A stretch of DNA of 64,000 bases, from positions 620,001-684,000 of the forward strand of contig NZ_JAJLQY010000002.1 of the NCBI RefSeq assembly GCF_020991275.1, given 5' to 3'. Below the pieces are notes generated by a model. It searched no databases. It worked only from the letters and a program-made list of their open reading frames with translations, and was not told where the DNA came from. Positions within the stretch are counted from its first letter, which is position 1; every line of letters starts with the position of its first letter. Positions 28,501 to 38,187 of this stretch are shown piece by piece. Made by a program: the position numbers and the translations under genes. This DNA is from Actinocorallia sp. API 0066. Its GTDB lineage: Bacteria; Actinomycetota; Actinomycetes; Streptosporangiales; Streptosporangiaceae.

Positions 28501-31458
28501 TCGGTCGCCCTGCTGACCGAGCGGGTCGCCTGGCCTGAGCGCGGGCGGCCCCGGCGCGCCGCCGTGTCGTCCTTCGGGATCAGCGGCACCAACGCGCACG
28601 TGATCCTCGAACAGGCACCGGCGGAGACGGCGCCGCCGGAACCGGAGGAGGCGGACGGGCCGGTGCCGGTGGTCGTGTCGGCCCGGTCGGCCCGTGCCCT
28701 CGCCGAGCAGGCCGGGCGGTTCGCGGCGGCCCTGGACGCGGGCGTCGGGCTCGCCGACCTCGCCAGATCCGCGACGGCGAGAACGGTGTGGGAACACCGC
28801 GCGGTGGTCGTGGCGGCAGACCGCGACCAGGCCCTCGACGGCCTGCGCGCGCTCGCCGAGGGCCGGGACGCCGCGTCCGTGGTCGGCCCGGCGGAAGGCG
28901 GGCCCGGCCGTACCGTCTTTGTCTTCGCGGATCGCGCCGCGCCGTGGCCGTCCGACCCGTCGTGGTCGGCCGAACCGGCGTTCGCCGCCCGCCTGGCCGA
29001 ATGCCGCGCCGCCCTGGCCCCCCACCTGCCCGGTTCCGGGTGGGACGGCCCGGAGAACGCCGGGCCGAGGGACTTCGCCGTGATGCTCTCCCTCGCCGCG
29101 CTCTGGCGTTCCCACGGCGTGCGGCCGGACGCCGTCATGGGCACCGGAACGGGGGAGATCGCGGCGGCCTGCGTCTCCGGCGCGCTCTCCCTGGCCGACG
29201 CCGCCCGCCTCGTCGCCGCCCGGTCGCCGGTGCCGCACCCCGCACCCGGTGACGGCGAGCCGGTGGGGGAGGCGGTTGCGGTGCGCGATCCCGAGGTGCC
29301 CTGGTACCGCGCGACGGGCGACCGGGTGCGCGGCGGCGGACACCGGTTCGGCGCTCCGGCGGCACTCGGGGACGCCGCCCGGACGCTGGCCGCGCGCGGA
29401 TTCGGCGTGTTCGTCGAGATCGGCACGGGCCCGGAGGCGTCGGCCGTGCGGGAGTCCCTTGCCGGGACGGAAGCCGCCGGGTGTGGGGGAGGGGACGGCG
29501 GAGCCTTCGTCAGCGCGCTGGCGGAGGCGTTCGTCCTGGGCGCGAAGGCCGACTTCACGCCGACGCTGCGCGGCAGGGGCCGGACGGTGCCGCTGCCGAC
29601 CTACCCCTTCCAGCGGAGTCGGTACTGGTGGAACTCCCAGGGTTCCGCCGGACCTCCGGCCGAGGGCGACGCCCCGGCGCTGTTCCACGTGGCCTGGACG
29701 CGCGTCGGAACGCCCGGCGCCGGGCCCCGGACGGCCACCGTGACGCGGGCGCAAGATCTCGCGGCGGTCGCCGCTGGGGCAGTCCCCGTGCTGCTGCCGG
29801 AAGACGGCGGCGCGTCGCCGGACCCGACTTCGTCGGGAGCGCCTCCGGTTCTGGCGCGGGCGGCGGTCAACCGGGTGCTCGACGTGCTCAGGGCGTTCCT
29901 GGCGGAGCCCGGGGGCCGGGGACGGCGGCTCGTGGTGGCCACTCGGGGCGCGGTGGCCGTCGCCGACGGCGAGTCCGTGGACCCCGTCGGGTCTGCGGTT
30001 TGGGGGGCGGTGCGGGCGGCGCAGCGGGAGCACCCCGGCCGGTTCGCACTTGTTGATCTTGACGAGTACACCGAGGCGTCCCTCGCCGTCGCGGCGTCGG
30101 CCGAAGAACCAGAGACAGCCGTGCGCAGCGGTGCGGTCTGGGCGCCCCGGCTCCGCCGGGCCGGGCTCGCGGAGGCGCCGGGACGTCTCGACCCCGGCGG
30201 CACGGTCCTCATCACCGGGGGCACCGGCGCGTTGGGCGGGCTGGTGGCCCGGCACGTCGTGGTGGCGCACGGGGTGCGTAGCGTGCTGCTGGCGTCCCGC
30301 CGGGGCGAGGCGGCGCCGGGCGCGGCGGAGCTGCGGGCGGAGCTGCGGGCGCTCGGCGCGCGGGTGGACCTCGCCGCCTGCGACGTCGGCGTCCGGGACC
30401 AGGCGCGGGCGCTGCTCGACCGCGTCCCGCACGACGCGCCGCTGACCGCGGTGATCCACACGGCGGGTGTCCTGGACGACGCTGCCGTTGGCGCGATGGA
30501 CGCGGACCGCGTCGACCGGGTCTTCCGGGCGAAGGCCGACGCCGCGATGTGGCTGGACGAACTCACCCGAGGTCTGCGCCTCGACGCCTTTGTCCTCTTC
30601 TCCTCGGTCGCGGGCGTGCTGGGCACCGCGGGGCAGGCCAACTACGCGGCGGCGAACGCCTTCCTCGACGGGATCGCGCACGCCCGCCGCGCGCGGGGCC
30701 TGCCCGCGACGTCCCTGGCCTGGGGTCTCTGGGACGTCGAGGGCGGCATGGGCGGGCGGCTCGGGAAGGCCGAGCTGGATCGCCTCTCCCGCACGGGCCT
30801 GCGCCCGGTCGCCGGGGCGGACTGCCTGCGGCTGCTGGACTCCGCGCTCGGCCAGGGCGCGCGTGATCACGCGGTGCTCCTGCCGATCGCGCTCGACCTG
30901 CCCGTCCTGCGCGGGCAGGCCGACGCGGGCCGGTCGCAGGCGGTGTTCGGGGAGCTGGTCCCGCCGCGTCGGCCGAAGTCCGTGCCGACCGGTGCCGCGC
31001 CCGTCCGGCCCGGCGACCTCCTCGACCTGGTGCGCGCGGAGGCGACCGCGGTCCTCGGCCGGGACGGAACCGAGCCGATCGGGGTCGAACAGTCGTTCGA
31101 GAGTGCCGGGATCGACTCGATCACCGCGCTGGAACTCCAGGAACGCCTCAGCGAGGCGACCGGTGTGGATCTTGTCGAGACGCTGGTGTTCGACCATCCG
31201 ACACCGGCCGCCGTCGCCGCGCACCTGCGGGCCCGGCTGGCCGCCCGCACCCGGCTCGCCGCGCTCGGCGCGCTGGCGGACGCGCTCGCCGAGCCGCCCG
31301 CCGACGAGGCGGAACGCCGCCTGGTCGCCGACCGCCTGCACGCGTTCCTCGACCGTCTGGGCGTGCCCCGCACCCCCGCGCCGGAGACCGCCGGACCCGC
31401 CGACCTGGACGCGGCGAGCGACGACGAACTTTTTGCGTTCATCGAGCAGAGCCTGTGA
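25504..31458 (+). CDS. Type I PKS, loading and first module: CoA ligase-ACP-KS-AT(degenerate)-KR-ACP
   Basis: 1984 residues from ATG 25504 (GGAGG five bases upstream). Acyl-CoA/aryl-CoA ligase domain (~1-510) with [26 protein letters not shown] and NATGKI; ACP S561; KS C786/H921/H959; a shortened AT (~1137-1375) in which GHSxG is replaced by GTGTG (T1214, G1215), so no acyl-enzyme can form; KR with TGGTGALG, S1701, Y1714 and LDD (B-type); ACP S1872; C-terminal docking segment ([13 protein letters not shown]). No N-terminal docking helix, so it starts the line. The ligase probably activates cinnamate or a related acid from the ammonia-lyase; the extender must be loaded in trans. Confidence 0.9.
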   Translation: MRVDLSPVTAVLGQAGRSCAGPALRYEGAEIGYPALADRAGRLAGVLAAGGAAGGCRVAYLGRNSPTLLTTHLACAWLGAVFVPVNPLLRPDELGEVLTDCDPHTLVVEPEHVAEVEAVHASGHRRLLLVDDDPMAGPVDSGVPSEFSWTPLRAALAEADRPEPVACKADDLAVLLYTSGTTGRAKGVRLTHGNLWWNGVNVGWATGTTGREVNLAVTPLFHIGALNSFTLRALAHGGTTVLRRAFDPDVILADLVEHRVGTLLGVPSVYAAVARTPGFADADLSGLRVAVVAGAPVPPALIEEYAARGVLLRQAWGLTETAPFATLLPADQRKSGSAGLPMPFTRIRLVDPETRAPVTEPGARGEVCVRGPNVTAGYWRAPDADAAAFADGWFHSGDIGELDADGHLYLVDRLKNMVITGGENVYPAEVERALAGCPGIVEAAVAGVPHETRGEAVVVVAVPAEGARPTLDGVRAHLAPRLAAYKLPVRLHLVGALPRNATGKIDLAALRALLPAGPPPSPDVAGRRLEDLVEEATAAALGHTPPGLRAGAAFADLGVDSLAAVDLRDRLAEATGIALPASLVFDHPTPAAVTEHLRSRLRGRSDRRDPAVGAFAEPIAIVGIGVRLPGGVSGPQALWELLARGGDAISEFPADRGWDLAALRDPGSPGGSATRHGGFLREAALFDAEFFQIAPREALAMDPQQRLLLETSWEALEHAGIDPVSLRGLDVGVFLGLFANGYTERLPARVDLDGYRTTGGLTSMAAGRLAYVLGLCGPALVVDTACSSSLVGLHLAVRALRAGECTMALAGGATVMAGPEGFVEFSRQRGLAPDGRCKSFADAADGTAWGEGVGVLVLERLADARRAGHDVLALVRGSAVNQDGASNGLTAPNGTAQQRVIRRALADAGLSPADVDAVEAHGTGTVLGDPIEAEALLACYGRERSEPLFLGSLKSNVGHTQAAAGVAGVAKMALALRHGVLPRTLHVDRPSGKVDWSSGSVALLTERVAWPERGRPRRAAVSSFGISGTNAHVILEQAPAETAPPEPEEADGPVPVVVSARSARALAEQAGRFAAALDAGVGLADLARSATARTVWEHRAVVVAADRDQALDGLRALAEGRDAASVVGPAEGGPGRTVFVFADRAAPWPSDPSWSAEPAFAARLAECRAALAPHLPGSGWDGPENAGPRDFAVMLSLAALWRSHGVRPDAVMGTGTGEIAAACVSGALSLADAARLVAARSPVPHPAPGDGEPVGEAVAVRDPEVPWYRATGDRVRGGGHRFGAPAALGDAARTLAARGFGVFVEIGTGPEASAVRESLAGTEAAGCGGGDGGAFVSALAEAFVLGAKADFTPTLRGRGRTVPLPTYPFQRSRYWWNSQGSAGPPAEGDAPALFHVAWTRVGTPGAGPRTATVTRAQDLAAVAAGAVPVLLPEDGGASPDPTSSGAPPVLARAAVNRVLDVLRAFLAEPGGRGRRLVVATRGAVAVADGESVDPVGSAVWGAVRAAQREHPGRFALVDLDEYTEASLAVAASAEEPETAVRSGAVWAPRLRRAGLAEAPGRLDPGGTVLITGGTGALGGLVARHVVVAHGVRSVLLASRRGEAAPGAAELRAELRALGARVDLAACDVGVRDQARALLDRVPHDAPLTAVIHTAGVLDDAAVGAMDADRVDRVFRAKADAAMWLDELTRGLRLDAFVLFSSVAGVLGTAGQANYAAANAFLDGIAHARRARGLPATSLAWGLWDVEGGMGGRLGKAELDRLSRTGLRPVAGADCLRLLDSALGQGARDHAVLLPIALDLPVLRGQADAGRSQAVFGELVPPRRPKSVPTGAAPVRPGDLLDLVRAEATAVLGRDGTEPIGVEQSFESAGIDSITALELQERLSEATGVDLVETLVFDHPTPAAVAAHLRARLAARTRLAALGALADALAEPPADEAERRLVADRLHAFLDRLGVPRTPAPETAGPADLDAASDDELFAFIEQSL

Positions 31459-31483
31459 ACCGCAGCGCGAAGGAGCCACCACC

Positions 31484-33064
31484 ATGTCATCCGCCGTCAT
31501 CACGGCCGGGACCGACCCGGCCCGAACCGACCTCGCCGAACCGCACATGGCCGAGACCCTGGCCGTGCTCGGCCTGGCCGTCGAATACGTCCGGGCTGAG
31601 GGCGACACCCTCTACTACCGCGACGGGCGGGGCGAGGAGAAAGCGGTGCTCGACCTCGTCGGGGCCTTCGGCGCGACGATCCTCGGCCACCACGACCCCG
31701 ACGTCGTCGCTTACGCCAGGTCCCTGCTGGACGCCCGGCTGCCGGTGTACGCCCAGTTCTCGCTCCACCCCTACGCCGACGCCGTGGCACGGCGACTCAA
31801 CCGCGTCCTGGAACGTGAGTTCGGGGAGGCCGAACCCTACTTCGCGGTCTTCGCCAACAGCGGCGCGGAGGCCAACGAGGTCGCCCTCAAACACGCCGAA
31901 CTCGACAGGGTGACGCGGCTCGCCGAACTGCGCGAGACGCTGCGGGCGAACCGGGCGAAGGCCAGGACGGCGCTGGCGGAGGGCGGCGCGGTCCTGGCGG
32001 ACGACGCCCGCGCGGCGCTCGGCGTCGACGGCGCGGAAGCCCTCCTGGACGCCGCCGCGCGGGCCGAGACCGAGCGGCTGGCCGCGCCTCCCGTCCTGCT
32101 GGCCCTGGAGGGCTCCTTCCACGGCAAGCTCGTCGGGAGCGTGCAACTGACCCACAACCCGGCCTTCCGGCTGCCCTTCGGCTCGCTCGCCGCGCGGTGC
32201 CTGTTCGTTCCGGCGGACCGTCCCGACGAGCTCGCACGGATCGTGGAGGGCGAGCGCAGGACGGTGGTCGACTTCGCCGTCGACGCCGGAGTCGTCCGGG
32301 TCGTCGAGCGCGAGGTGCCGGTTTTCTGCGCGTTCGTCCTGGAACCCGTCCAGGGGGAGGCGGGCATCAGGGCGCTCAGCGAGGAGACCGCGCGGACCGT
32401 CCAGCGCGTCTGCGCGTCGGTCGGCTGCCCGATCGTCGTCGACGAGGTCCAGTCCGGCATGGGCAGGTGCGGGTCCTTCTTCGCCAGCGCGGCGATCGGC
32501 CTCCGGGGCGACTACTACACCCTCGCCAAGAGCCTCGGCGGCGGTGTGGCCAAGGCCGCGGTGACCCTTGTGCGCGCCTCCCGCTACCGCCGCGACTTCG
32601 ACCTGATCCACAGCTCGACCTACGCCAAGGACGGGTTCTCCACCCGGATCGCGGGAAAGGTCATCGACCTCCTTGAGGCGGACGGCGGCGCCGCCTACCG
32701 CCTCGCGGCCGCGCGGGGCGCGGCGCTGATGACGGAACTCCGCGCCGTCCAGGCCGCCTACCCGGACGTCGTCAGGGACGTCCGGGGCAGAGGGCTGATG
32801 GCCGGGCTCGAGTTCCACGACCAGTCGGCGTCGGCCGCGCCGGAGATCCGCGCGCGCGCCGACATGTTCGGCTACTTCGCCTCCGGGTACCTTCTGCGCG
32901 CCCACGCGATCCGCGTCTTCCCGACGGCCAGCGCCGTGCACACCCTGCGCTTTGAGCCGTCGATCCGGCTCACCGACGCCGACATCGCCCGCACCGGCGC
33001 CGCGCTGCGCGACCTGTGCGGCGTCCTGCGCGCCCAGGACGCGGCGCGGCTGCTCGACCGGTAG
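31484..33064 (+). CDS. PLP-dependent class III aminotransferase (PKS-associated)
   Basis: 526 residues, ATG 31484 behind AAGGAG. Fold type I class III signature: FANSGAEANEVALKHAE, GSFHGK, D320 in VVDEVQSGMGR and Schiff-base lysine K349 in LAKSLGGG. A ~60-residue helical insertion (about residues 150-205) distinguishes it from ornithine/GABA aminotransferases and is seen in aminotransferases attached to PKS clusters. Last gene of the rightward operon, 25 bp after the first-module PKS. Expected to convert the aldehyde released by the terminal reductase to a primary amine, which then cyclises. Confidence 0.88.
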   Translation: MSSAVITAGTDPARTDLAEPHMAETLAVLGLAVEYVRAEGDTLYYRDGRGEEKAVLDLVGAFGATILGHHDPDVVAYARSLLDARLPVYAQFSLHPYADAVARRLNRVLEREFGEAEPYFAVFANSGAEANEVALKHAELDRVTRLAELRETLRANRAKARTALAEGGAVLADDARAALGVDGAEALLDAAARAETERLAAPPVLLALEGSFHGKLVGSVQLTHNPAFRLPFGSLAARCLFVPADRPDELARIVEGERRTVVDFAVDAGVVRVVEREVPVFCAFVLEPVQGEAGIRALSEETARTVQRVCASVGCPIVVDEVQSGMGRCGSFFASAAIGLRGDYYTLAKSLGGGVAKAAVTLVRASRYRRDFDLIHSSTYAKDGFSTRIAGKVIDLLEADGGAAYRLAAARGAALMTELRAVQAAYPDVVRDVRGRGLMAGLEFHDQSASAAPEIRARADMFGYFASGYLLRAHAIRVFPTASAVHTLRFEPSIRLTDADIARTGAALRDLCGVLRAQDAARLLDR

Positions 33065-33069
33065 GAACG

Positions 33070-33102
33070 CGGCGGCCTGCCGTTCAGGCGAGCAGGCCGC
33101 CG
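33070..33102. terminator. Bidirectional hairpin between convergent genes
   Basis: CGGCGGCCTGC (33070-33080) pairs perfectly with GCAGGCCGCCG (33092-33102), 11-bp stem, 11-nt loop, directly after the aminotransferase stop and overlapping the 3' end of the convergent SDR. No clear T-run, as usual in actinomycetes. Confidence 0.65.
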
Positions 33103-33821
33103 TCCACGACGTACCCCGCGCCCGTGACGAACCTGGCCTCGTCCGAGGCGAGGAACAGCACCACGGCGCTGACCTCCTCCGGCGCGCCGATCCGGCCGAG
33201 CGGCGACATCCGCTTCATCATCAGGACGGCTTCCTCGCTCCCCGGCGCGTCGTGCAGCATCGCCGTGTCGATCGGCCCCGGATGCACCGAGTTCACCCGG
33301 ATGCCCTTGGGGCCGAACTCCTTGGCCGCGACCCTCGTCATCCCGTAAGCGGCGAACTTCGACGCGGTGTAGCCGACGGCACCGGCCTCGCCGACCAGCG
33401 ACGAGATCGAACAGATGTTGACGATCGAGCCGCGCCCGCCGCGCGCCATCGCCCCGGCGACGGCCTTCATACCGAGGAACACCCCAAGCGTGTTCACCTC
33501 CCACTCCCCCCGGAACCGCTCCTCACTCATCCTCTCGATCGGCTCATGGACCGCCGTCCCCGCGTTGTTCACCAGGATGTCCACCGCCCCGAACGTCTCC
33601 TCGGCCGTAGCGACAACCCGCGCCCAGTCATCAGCCGACCGCACGTCATGCCGAACGAACACCGCCCCCTTCCCGATCCCCGCCGCGACCTCCGCCCCCG
33701 CCCCGTCCACGTCGGTCAGCACCACCCGGGCCCCCTCACCCGCCAGCACCCGCGCATGACACGCCCCCATACCCCGAGCCCCCCCGGTCACGATCGCGAC
33801 CCGCCCCTGAACCCTGCCCAT
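33084..33821 (-). CDS. Short-chain dehydrogenase (hydroxysteroid/FabG-like family)
   Basis: 245 residues from ATG 33821 (MGRVQGRVAIVTGGARGMG). SDR motifs: TGGARGMG, NNAGTA, Ser in NICSIS, Y-x-x-x-K in YTASK, C-terminal GAGYVVDGG. Sequence style matches actinobacterial '3-alpha/20-beta-hydroxysteroid dehydrogenase' annotations, which are mostly unproven. Convergent with the PKS operon; could be a late tailoring oxidoreductase or unrelated metabolism. Confidence 0.8.
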   Translation of the reverse strand: MGRVQGRVAIVTGGARGMGACHARVLAGEGARVVLTDVDGAGAEVAAGIGKGAVFVRHDVRSADDWARVVATAEETFGAVDILVNNAGTAVHEPIERMSEERFRGEWEVNTLGVFLGMKAVAGAMARGGRGSIVNICSISSLVGEAGAVGYTASKFAAYGMTRVAAKEFGPKGIRVNSVHPGPIDTAMLHDAPGSEEAVLMMKRMSPLGRIGAPEEVSAVVLFLASDEARFVTGAGYVVDGGLLA

Positions 33822-33922
33822 ACCCGTCCCCCGATCCCCCGCCCGGACGGCCGCCCGGACCAGCGGATCATCGCGCACCCGACCCCACCCCGCCTACCGG
33901 ACACGCGCCGAACGTCCGAGCA

Positions 33923-34519
33923 TCAGGTCCAGGGCCAGGATGTGAGGGCCAGGGCGGCGACGGCTTCCAGTTCGGTGCGGGTGGCGCCGTCGCGGGCCTG
34001 TTGGGCCATGCCCTGGAGGGTCACGCTGGTGAAGAGGGCGAGGGAGTGGGGGTCGGTGTCGGAGGGGAGTTCTCCGGCGCTGGTCGCGGACTTGATGAGG
34101 TGTTCGAAGGCTTTGACGTCGGAGGCGCGCAGGGTGCGGAGGGCCTGTTCGACGTCGGGGGAGCTGCAGTTGACGGCGGCGCTGATCACCAGGCAGCCGG
34201 GGGGACGGTCGGGGCGGGTGTACTCGGAGGCGGCCTCGCGCAGCAGGCGTTCCACGCCGCGTCTGAGGGTCGGTTCCTCCACCAGCGCCCTGGCCATGAA
34301 CGCGTGATACGTCCGGCCGTAGGACCGTACGACCTCGTCGAACAGCTGCCGTTTGCTGCCGAAGGCCGCGTAGAGGCTGGGGGCGCCCATGCCCATCGCG
34401 GCGGTCAGCTCCGCGATGGAGGTCGCCTCGTAGCCGCGGTCCCAGAACAGGACAAGGGCCTGTTCCAGGGCGGCGGCGCGGTCGTATCCCCTGGGGCGTC
34501 CCCGTCGCGTCGTGCTCAT
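33923..34519 (-). CDS. TetR/AcrR-family repressor
   Basis: 198 residues. N-terminal helix-turn-helix (GRPRGYDRAAALEQAL ... TSIAELTAAMGMGAPSLYAAFGSKRQLF, residues ~7-50), C-terminal ligand domain with TetR_C-like PGCLVISAAVNCSSP. Divergent from the SDR at 34598 with a 78-bp gap containing two inverted TAGCGATCG-type sites, so it very likely represses itself and the SDR/quinone-reductase/MDR operon. Not obviously part of the alkaloid cluster. Confidence 0.88.
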   Translation of the reverse strand: MSTTRRGRPRGYDRAAALEQALVLFWDRGYEATSIAELTAAMGMGAPSLYAAFGSKRQLFDEVVRSYGRTYHAFMARALVEEPTLRRGVERLLREAASEYTRPDRPPGCLVISAAVNCSSPDVEQALRTLRASDVKAFEHLIKSATSAGELPSDTDPHSLALFTSVTLQGMAQQARDGATRTELEAVAALALTSWPWT

Positions 34520-34530
34520 CCACGAATTCT

Positions 34531-34582
34531 ATATCGATCGCTAGAAAACGTGCTACGGTTCAAATTCTGTAGCGATCGTTCG
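34531..34582. promoter_or_regulatory. TetR operator pair in divergent promoter
   Basis: Two copies of TAGCGATCG(A/T)T in opposite orientation: ATATCGATCGCTAG at 34531-34544 (reverse complement) and GTAGCGATCGTTCG at 34569-34582. Each is centred on the palindrome CGATCG. The arrangement suits a TetR dimer pair covering both promoters. Confidence 0.6.
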
Positions 34583-34597
34583 AAAAAGGGAGCAGGG

Positions 34598-35371
34598 ATG
34601 GGAACGCTCGAAGGCAAGACGGCGCTGGTCACCGGCGGTAGCCGCGGCATCGGCCGGGGGATCGCCGAGCGGCTGGCCGCCGACGGGGCGCTGGTCGCCG
34701 TCCACTACGGGAGCAACCAGGCCGCCGCCGACGAGACACTGGCCGCGATCAGGAACGCGGGCGGCACCGCGTTCCTCGTCCGCACCAGGCTCGGCGAGCC
34801 GGGCGACGCCGAGGCGCTCTGGGCGGCGTTCGACGAGGGCGTCGTGGAGTTCACCGGCACCCGCGGCGTGGACATCGTGGTCAACAACGCCGGTGTCATC
34901 ACCTACGCGCCCATCGGCGACACCACCGACAAGGAGTTCGACGAGGCTTTCGCCGTCAACGTCAGGGCGCCGTTCTTCATCCTCCAGCACGGCCTGTTCA
35001 GGCTCCGCGACGGCGGCCGGATCATCAACATCTCCTCCGCGACGGCCCGGATGGCGCTGCCAGTGACCATCGCCTACTCGATGACCAAGGGCGCGCTCAA
35101 CACCCTGACCCACACCCTCGCCCTGGAACTCGGGCGGCGCGGCATCACCGTCAACGCGGTCGAGCCCGGCGTCATCGACACCGACATCGCCTCATGGCTG
35201 GCCGACCCGCAGCTCCGGGAGCGGGCCGCCGCCCTGTCGGCGTTCGGCCGGATCGGGGCCCCCGCCGACATCGCCGACGTCGTGGCCTTCCTCGCCTCGC
35301 CCGACGCGCGCTGGATCACCGGCCAGACCATCGACGCGACCGGCGGCACCCTCCACGGCTTCACCCTCTGA
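34598..35371 (+). CDS. Short-chain dehydrogenase under TetR control
   Basis: 257 residues, ATG 34598 after GGGAGCAGGG. SDR motifs TGGSRGIGRG, NNAGVITYAP, Ser in NISSAT and YSMTK active site; C-terminal WITGQTIDATGG. Divergent from the TetR gene and followed after 4 bp by a deazaflavin-type reductase and an MDR oxidoreductase, so the three form a redox operon probably answering to an electrophile or quinone-like inducer. Substrate unknown. Confidence 0.85.
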   Translation: MGTLEGKTALVTGGSRGIGRGIAERLAADGALVAVHYGSNQAAADETLAAIRNAGGTAFLVRTRLGEPGDAEALWAAFDEGVVEFTGTRGVDIVVNNAGVITYAPIGDTTDKEFDEAFAVNVRAPFFILQHGLFRLRDGGRIINISSATARMALPVTIAYSMTKGALNTLTHTLALELGRRGITVNAVEPGVIDTDIASWLADPQLRERAAALSAFGRIGAPADIADVVAFLASPDARWITGQTIDATGGTLHGFTL

Positions 35372-35375
35372 CGCC

Positions 35376-35826
35376 ATGACGTCGCACGGAGACTACGAGC
35401 CCAGCCCGTTCCGGCGGATCCGCGACCAGGTCGCGCGGTACGAGGCGACCGACGGCCGCGAGGGCGGCACGCTGGAGGACAGACCGGTCATCATCCTCAG
35501 CCACCGCGGCGCCAAGACCGGGAAGCTCCGCAAAACACCGCTGATGAGGATCGAGTACAACGGCGGCTACCTCGCCGTCGCCTCCTACGGCGGCGCGCCC
35601 GACCATCCCGTCTGGTACTACAACCTGCTCGCCCATCCGCTCGTCGAGGTACGCGACGGCGCGACCTCGCGGGCGTTCCGGGCCCGCGAGGTGTCCGGCG
35701 CCGAGAAGGCCGAGCTGTGGAAGACGGCCGACGCGGCATGGCCGCACTTCCCCGAGTACCGCGCCAGGACCGACCGGGAACTTCCCGTGTTCGTCCTGTC
35801 CCCGACCCCTGACCAGGAGACCTCCG

Positions 35827-35846
<20 letters not shown>
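35376..35846 (+). CDS. F420-dependent nitroreductase/quinone reductase (DDN-like)
   Basis: 156 residues with the DDN/FDOR-A split-barrel signature: LSHRGAKTGKLRKTPLMRIEYNGGYLAVASYGGAPDHPVWYYNLLAHPLVEV. Members of this family use deazaflavin F420H2 to reduce quinones or nitroaromatics. Overlaps the next gene by 20 bp. Requires F420, consistent with an actinomycete host. Confidence 0.85.
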
Positions 35847-36846
<1,000 letters not shown>

Positions 36847-36858
36847 CCAACCCCCGCC

Positions 36859-36894
36859 CGGGACGGAACCCTGCCAGAGCCGGGTTGCGTCCCG
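36859..36894 (+). terminator. Hairpin terminator after MDR operon
   Basis: CGGGAC (36859-36864) pairs with GTCCCG (36889-36894) and inner AACCC pairs with GGGTT, giving a two-step stem immediately downstream of the MDR stop, before the convergent TerD gene. Confidence 0.55.
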
Positions 36895-36974
36895 GCGCCC
36901 CTTTGTTGGTTCCGCCAGCCCATCCGGAACACCGACAACCGTCCGCTTCAGCGCCGACGAGGGGGAGGGTGGGG

Positions 36975-37559
36975 CTACTGGATGGCGTAGCGGATGAGGG
37001 CGGGGCGGTCGCCCTGTTTGATTTTGCCGGTGCGGTTGAGGACTTCCAGTTGCCAGGAGTCGCCGTTGCGGAAGGCGCGGCAGATGGCGTTGGCGTTGTC
37101 GGTGCCGAGGAGGGACGGCCAGATGTCGGCTACCTGGGTGGAGGAGCCGCCGGTGGCGTCGTAGACCTTGAAGGAGACGTTGTTGGCCTTGTCGAAGGAG
37201 CTGCCGCGTTTGAAGGCGGCGGCGATGAAGACGATGGAGGTGATCTGGGCGGGGACGTCCGCGAAGGTGACGTGGACGGTCTCGTCGTCGCCTTCGGCGG
37301 CGCCCGTCTGCTCGTCGCCCGAGTGCTTCACCGAGCCGTTGCCGAGCGGGTCCAGGGAGTCCAGGCCGGCGAACCGTACGGGGTCCGAGCCGTGGATGAG
37401 CACGGCGACCAGGTCGAGGTCGACGCCCTTCTTGCGGCGGGCCCGGCCGATGAACCCTCCGCTGGACCCGGCGGACGGATCCCAGGAGACCCCGACGGCG
37501 AGGTGCGTGATGCCGGTGAGGTCGGCCGCGCCGTCGTCCTTGGTGAGCGTGATGGTCAT
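36975..37559 (-). CDS. TerD-family stress protein
   Basis: 194 residues, ATG 37559 behind AAGGAGAG. TerD fold with LAVGVSWDPS, KKGVDLDLVAVLI and TSIVFIAAAF; the acidic DLDLVA and DDETVHV stretches form the calcium sites of this family. Cytoplasmic; associated with tellurite and envelope stress. The GlsB gene precedes it 30 bp upstream in the same direction. Confidence 0.85.
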   Translation of the reverse strand: MTITLTKDDGAADLTGITHLAVGVSWDPSAGSSGGFIGRARRKKGVDLDLVAVLIHGSDPVRFAGLDSLDPLGNGSVKHSGDEQTGAAEGDDETVHVTFADVPAQITSIVFIAAAFKRGSSFDKANNVSFKVYDATGGSSTQVADIWPSLLGTDNANAICRAFRNGDSWQLEVLNRTGKIKQGDRPALIRYAIQ

Positions 37560-37589
37560 GCGTCTCTCCTTCGTTCGGGTGGTCGCGGC

Positions 37590-37853
37590 TCAACCGCGCC
37601 GGTAGGTCTTGGCCGCCGCGGTGACGCCGACGGCCGCGAGCCCCACCTGGAGCGCCAACTCGATCCAGTCGACGCCCCGCGTGTCGGCGACGCCGAGGAC
37701 ACTGGCGAAGGCCGTGCCGACGAGCGCGGCGACAACGCCGATCACCATCGTGAGCCAGATCGGGATGGACTGCTTGCCGGGCACCACCAACCGCCCGAGC
37801 GCTCCGATGATCACGCCGATGACCAGCGCGGAGATGATTCCGGTGACTGCCAC
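37590..37853 (-). CDS. GlsB/YeaQ/YmgE-family small stress membrane protein
   Basis: 87 residues starting at GTG 37853 behind GAGGA; upstream codons lack coding character. Three hydrophobic helices with GVIIGALGRLVVPGKQ and the WLTMVIGVVAALVG block typical of transglycosylase-associated (GlsB) proteins. Function in the family is poorly known, linked to general stress. Probably cotranscribed with the TerD gene from a promoter near the inverted repeat at 37933-37956. Confidence 0.75.
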   Translation of the reverse strand: MAVTGIISALVIGVIIGALGRLVVPGKQSIPIWLTMVIGVVAALVGTAFASVLGVADTRGVDWIELALQVGLAAVGVTAAAKTYRRG

Positions 37854-37932
37854 GAGCTGTCCTCCTCGGGTCCGCGCGCCGTGGTTCCGTCCACGGCGGG
37901 CCCGCACCCGGCGGTCCCCCCGCCGCGCGCAG

Positions 37933-37956
37933 TTGCTACTACACTAGTAGTAGCAA
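37933..37956. promoter_or_regulatory. BlaI/MecI-like inverted-repeat operator
   Basis: TTGCTACTA-CACTAG-TAGTAGCAA, a perfect 9-bp inverted repeat upstream of the GlsB/TerD genes. The TACTACA...TAGTA core resembles operators of BlaI/MecI-type repressors; no such regulator gene is in the window. Confidence 0.5.
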
Positions 37957-38187
37957 ACATATCCGCTCCCTTCCCCCTCTTCACCCGGGTGTCAACAGAC
38001 GGCCACCCCCCGGCCGCCTCCAAAGCCCGAACCCGGCCGTGCTCGGCGGGATCGCGGGTCGGGTGAGCCATCGGGATTCTTATCGGTCGTATTGGGGAGC
38101 CTATTTTGTGGGGTAGGTGAGGGCGCCTACGTTGAGGACCTCGGCGGCTGAATGTCGGTTCGTCGCTGACAACAGAGGGGGGTTCGC

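Noticed and set aside
27826-31608. Long minus-strand open frame opposite the third PKS
   Set aside because: Same shadow effect; no recognisable domain and no ribosome site.
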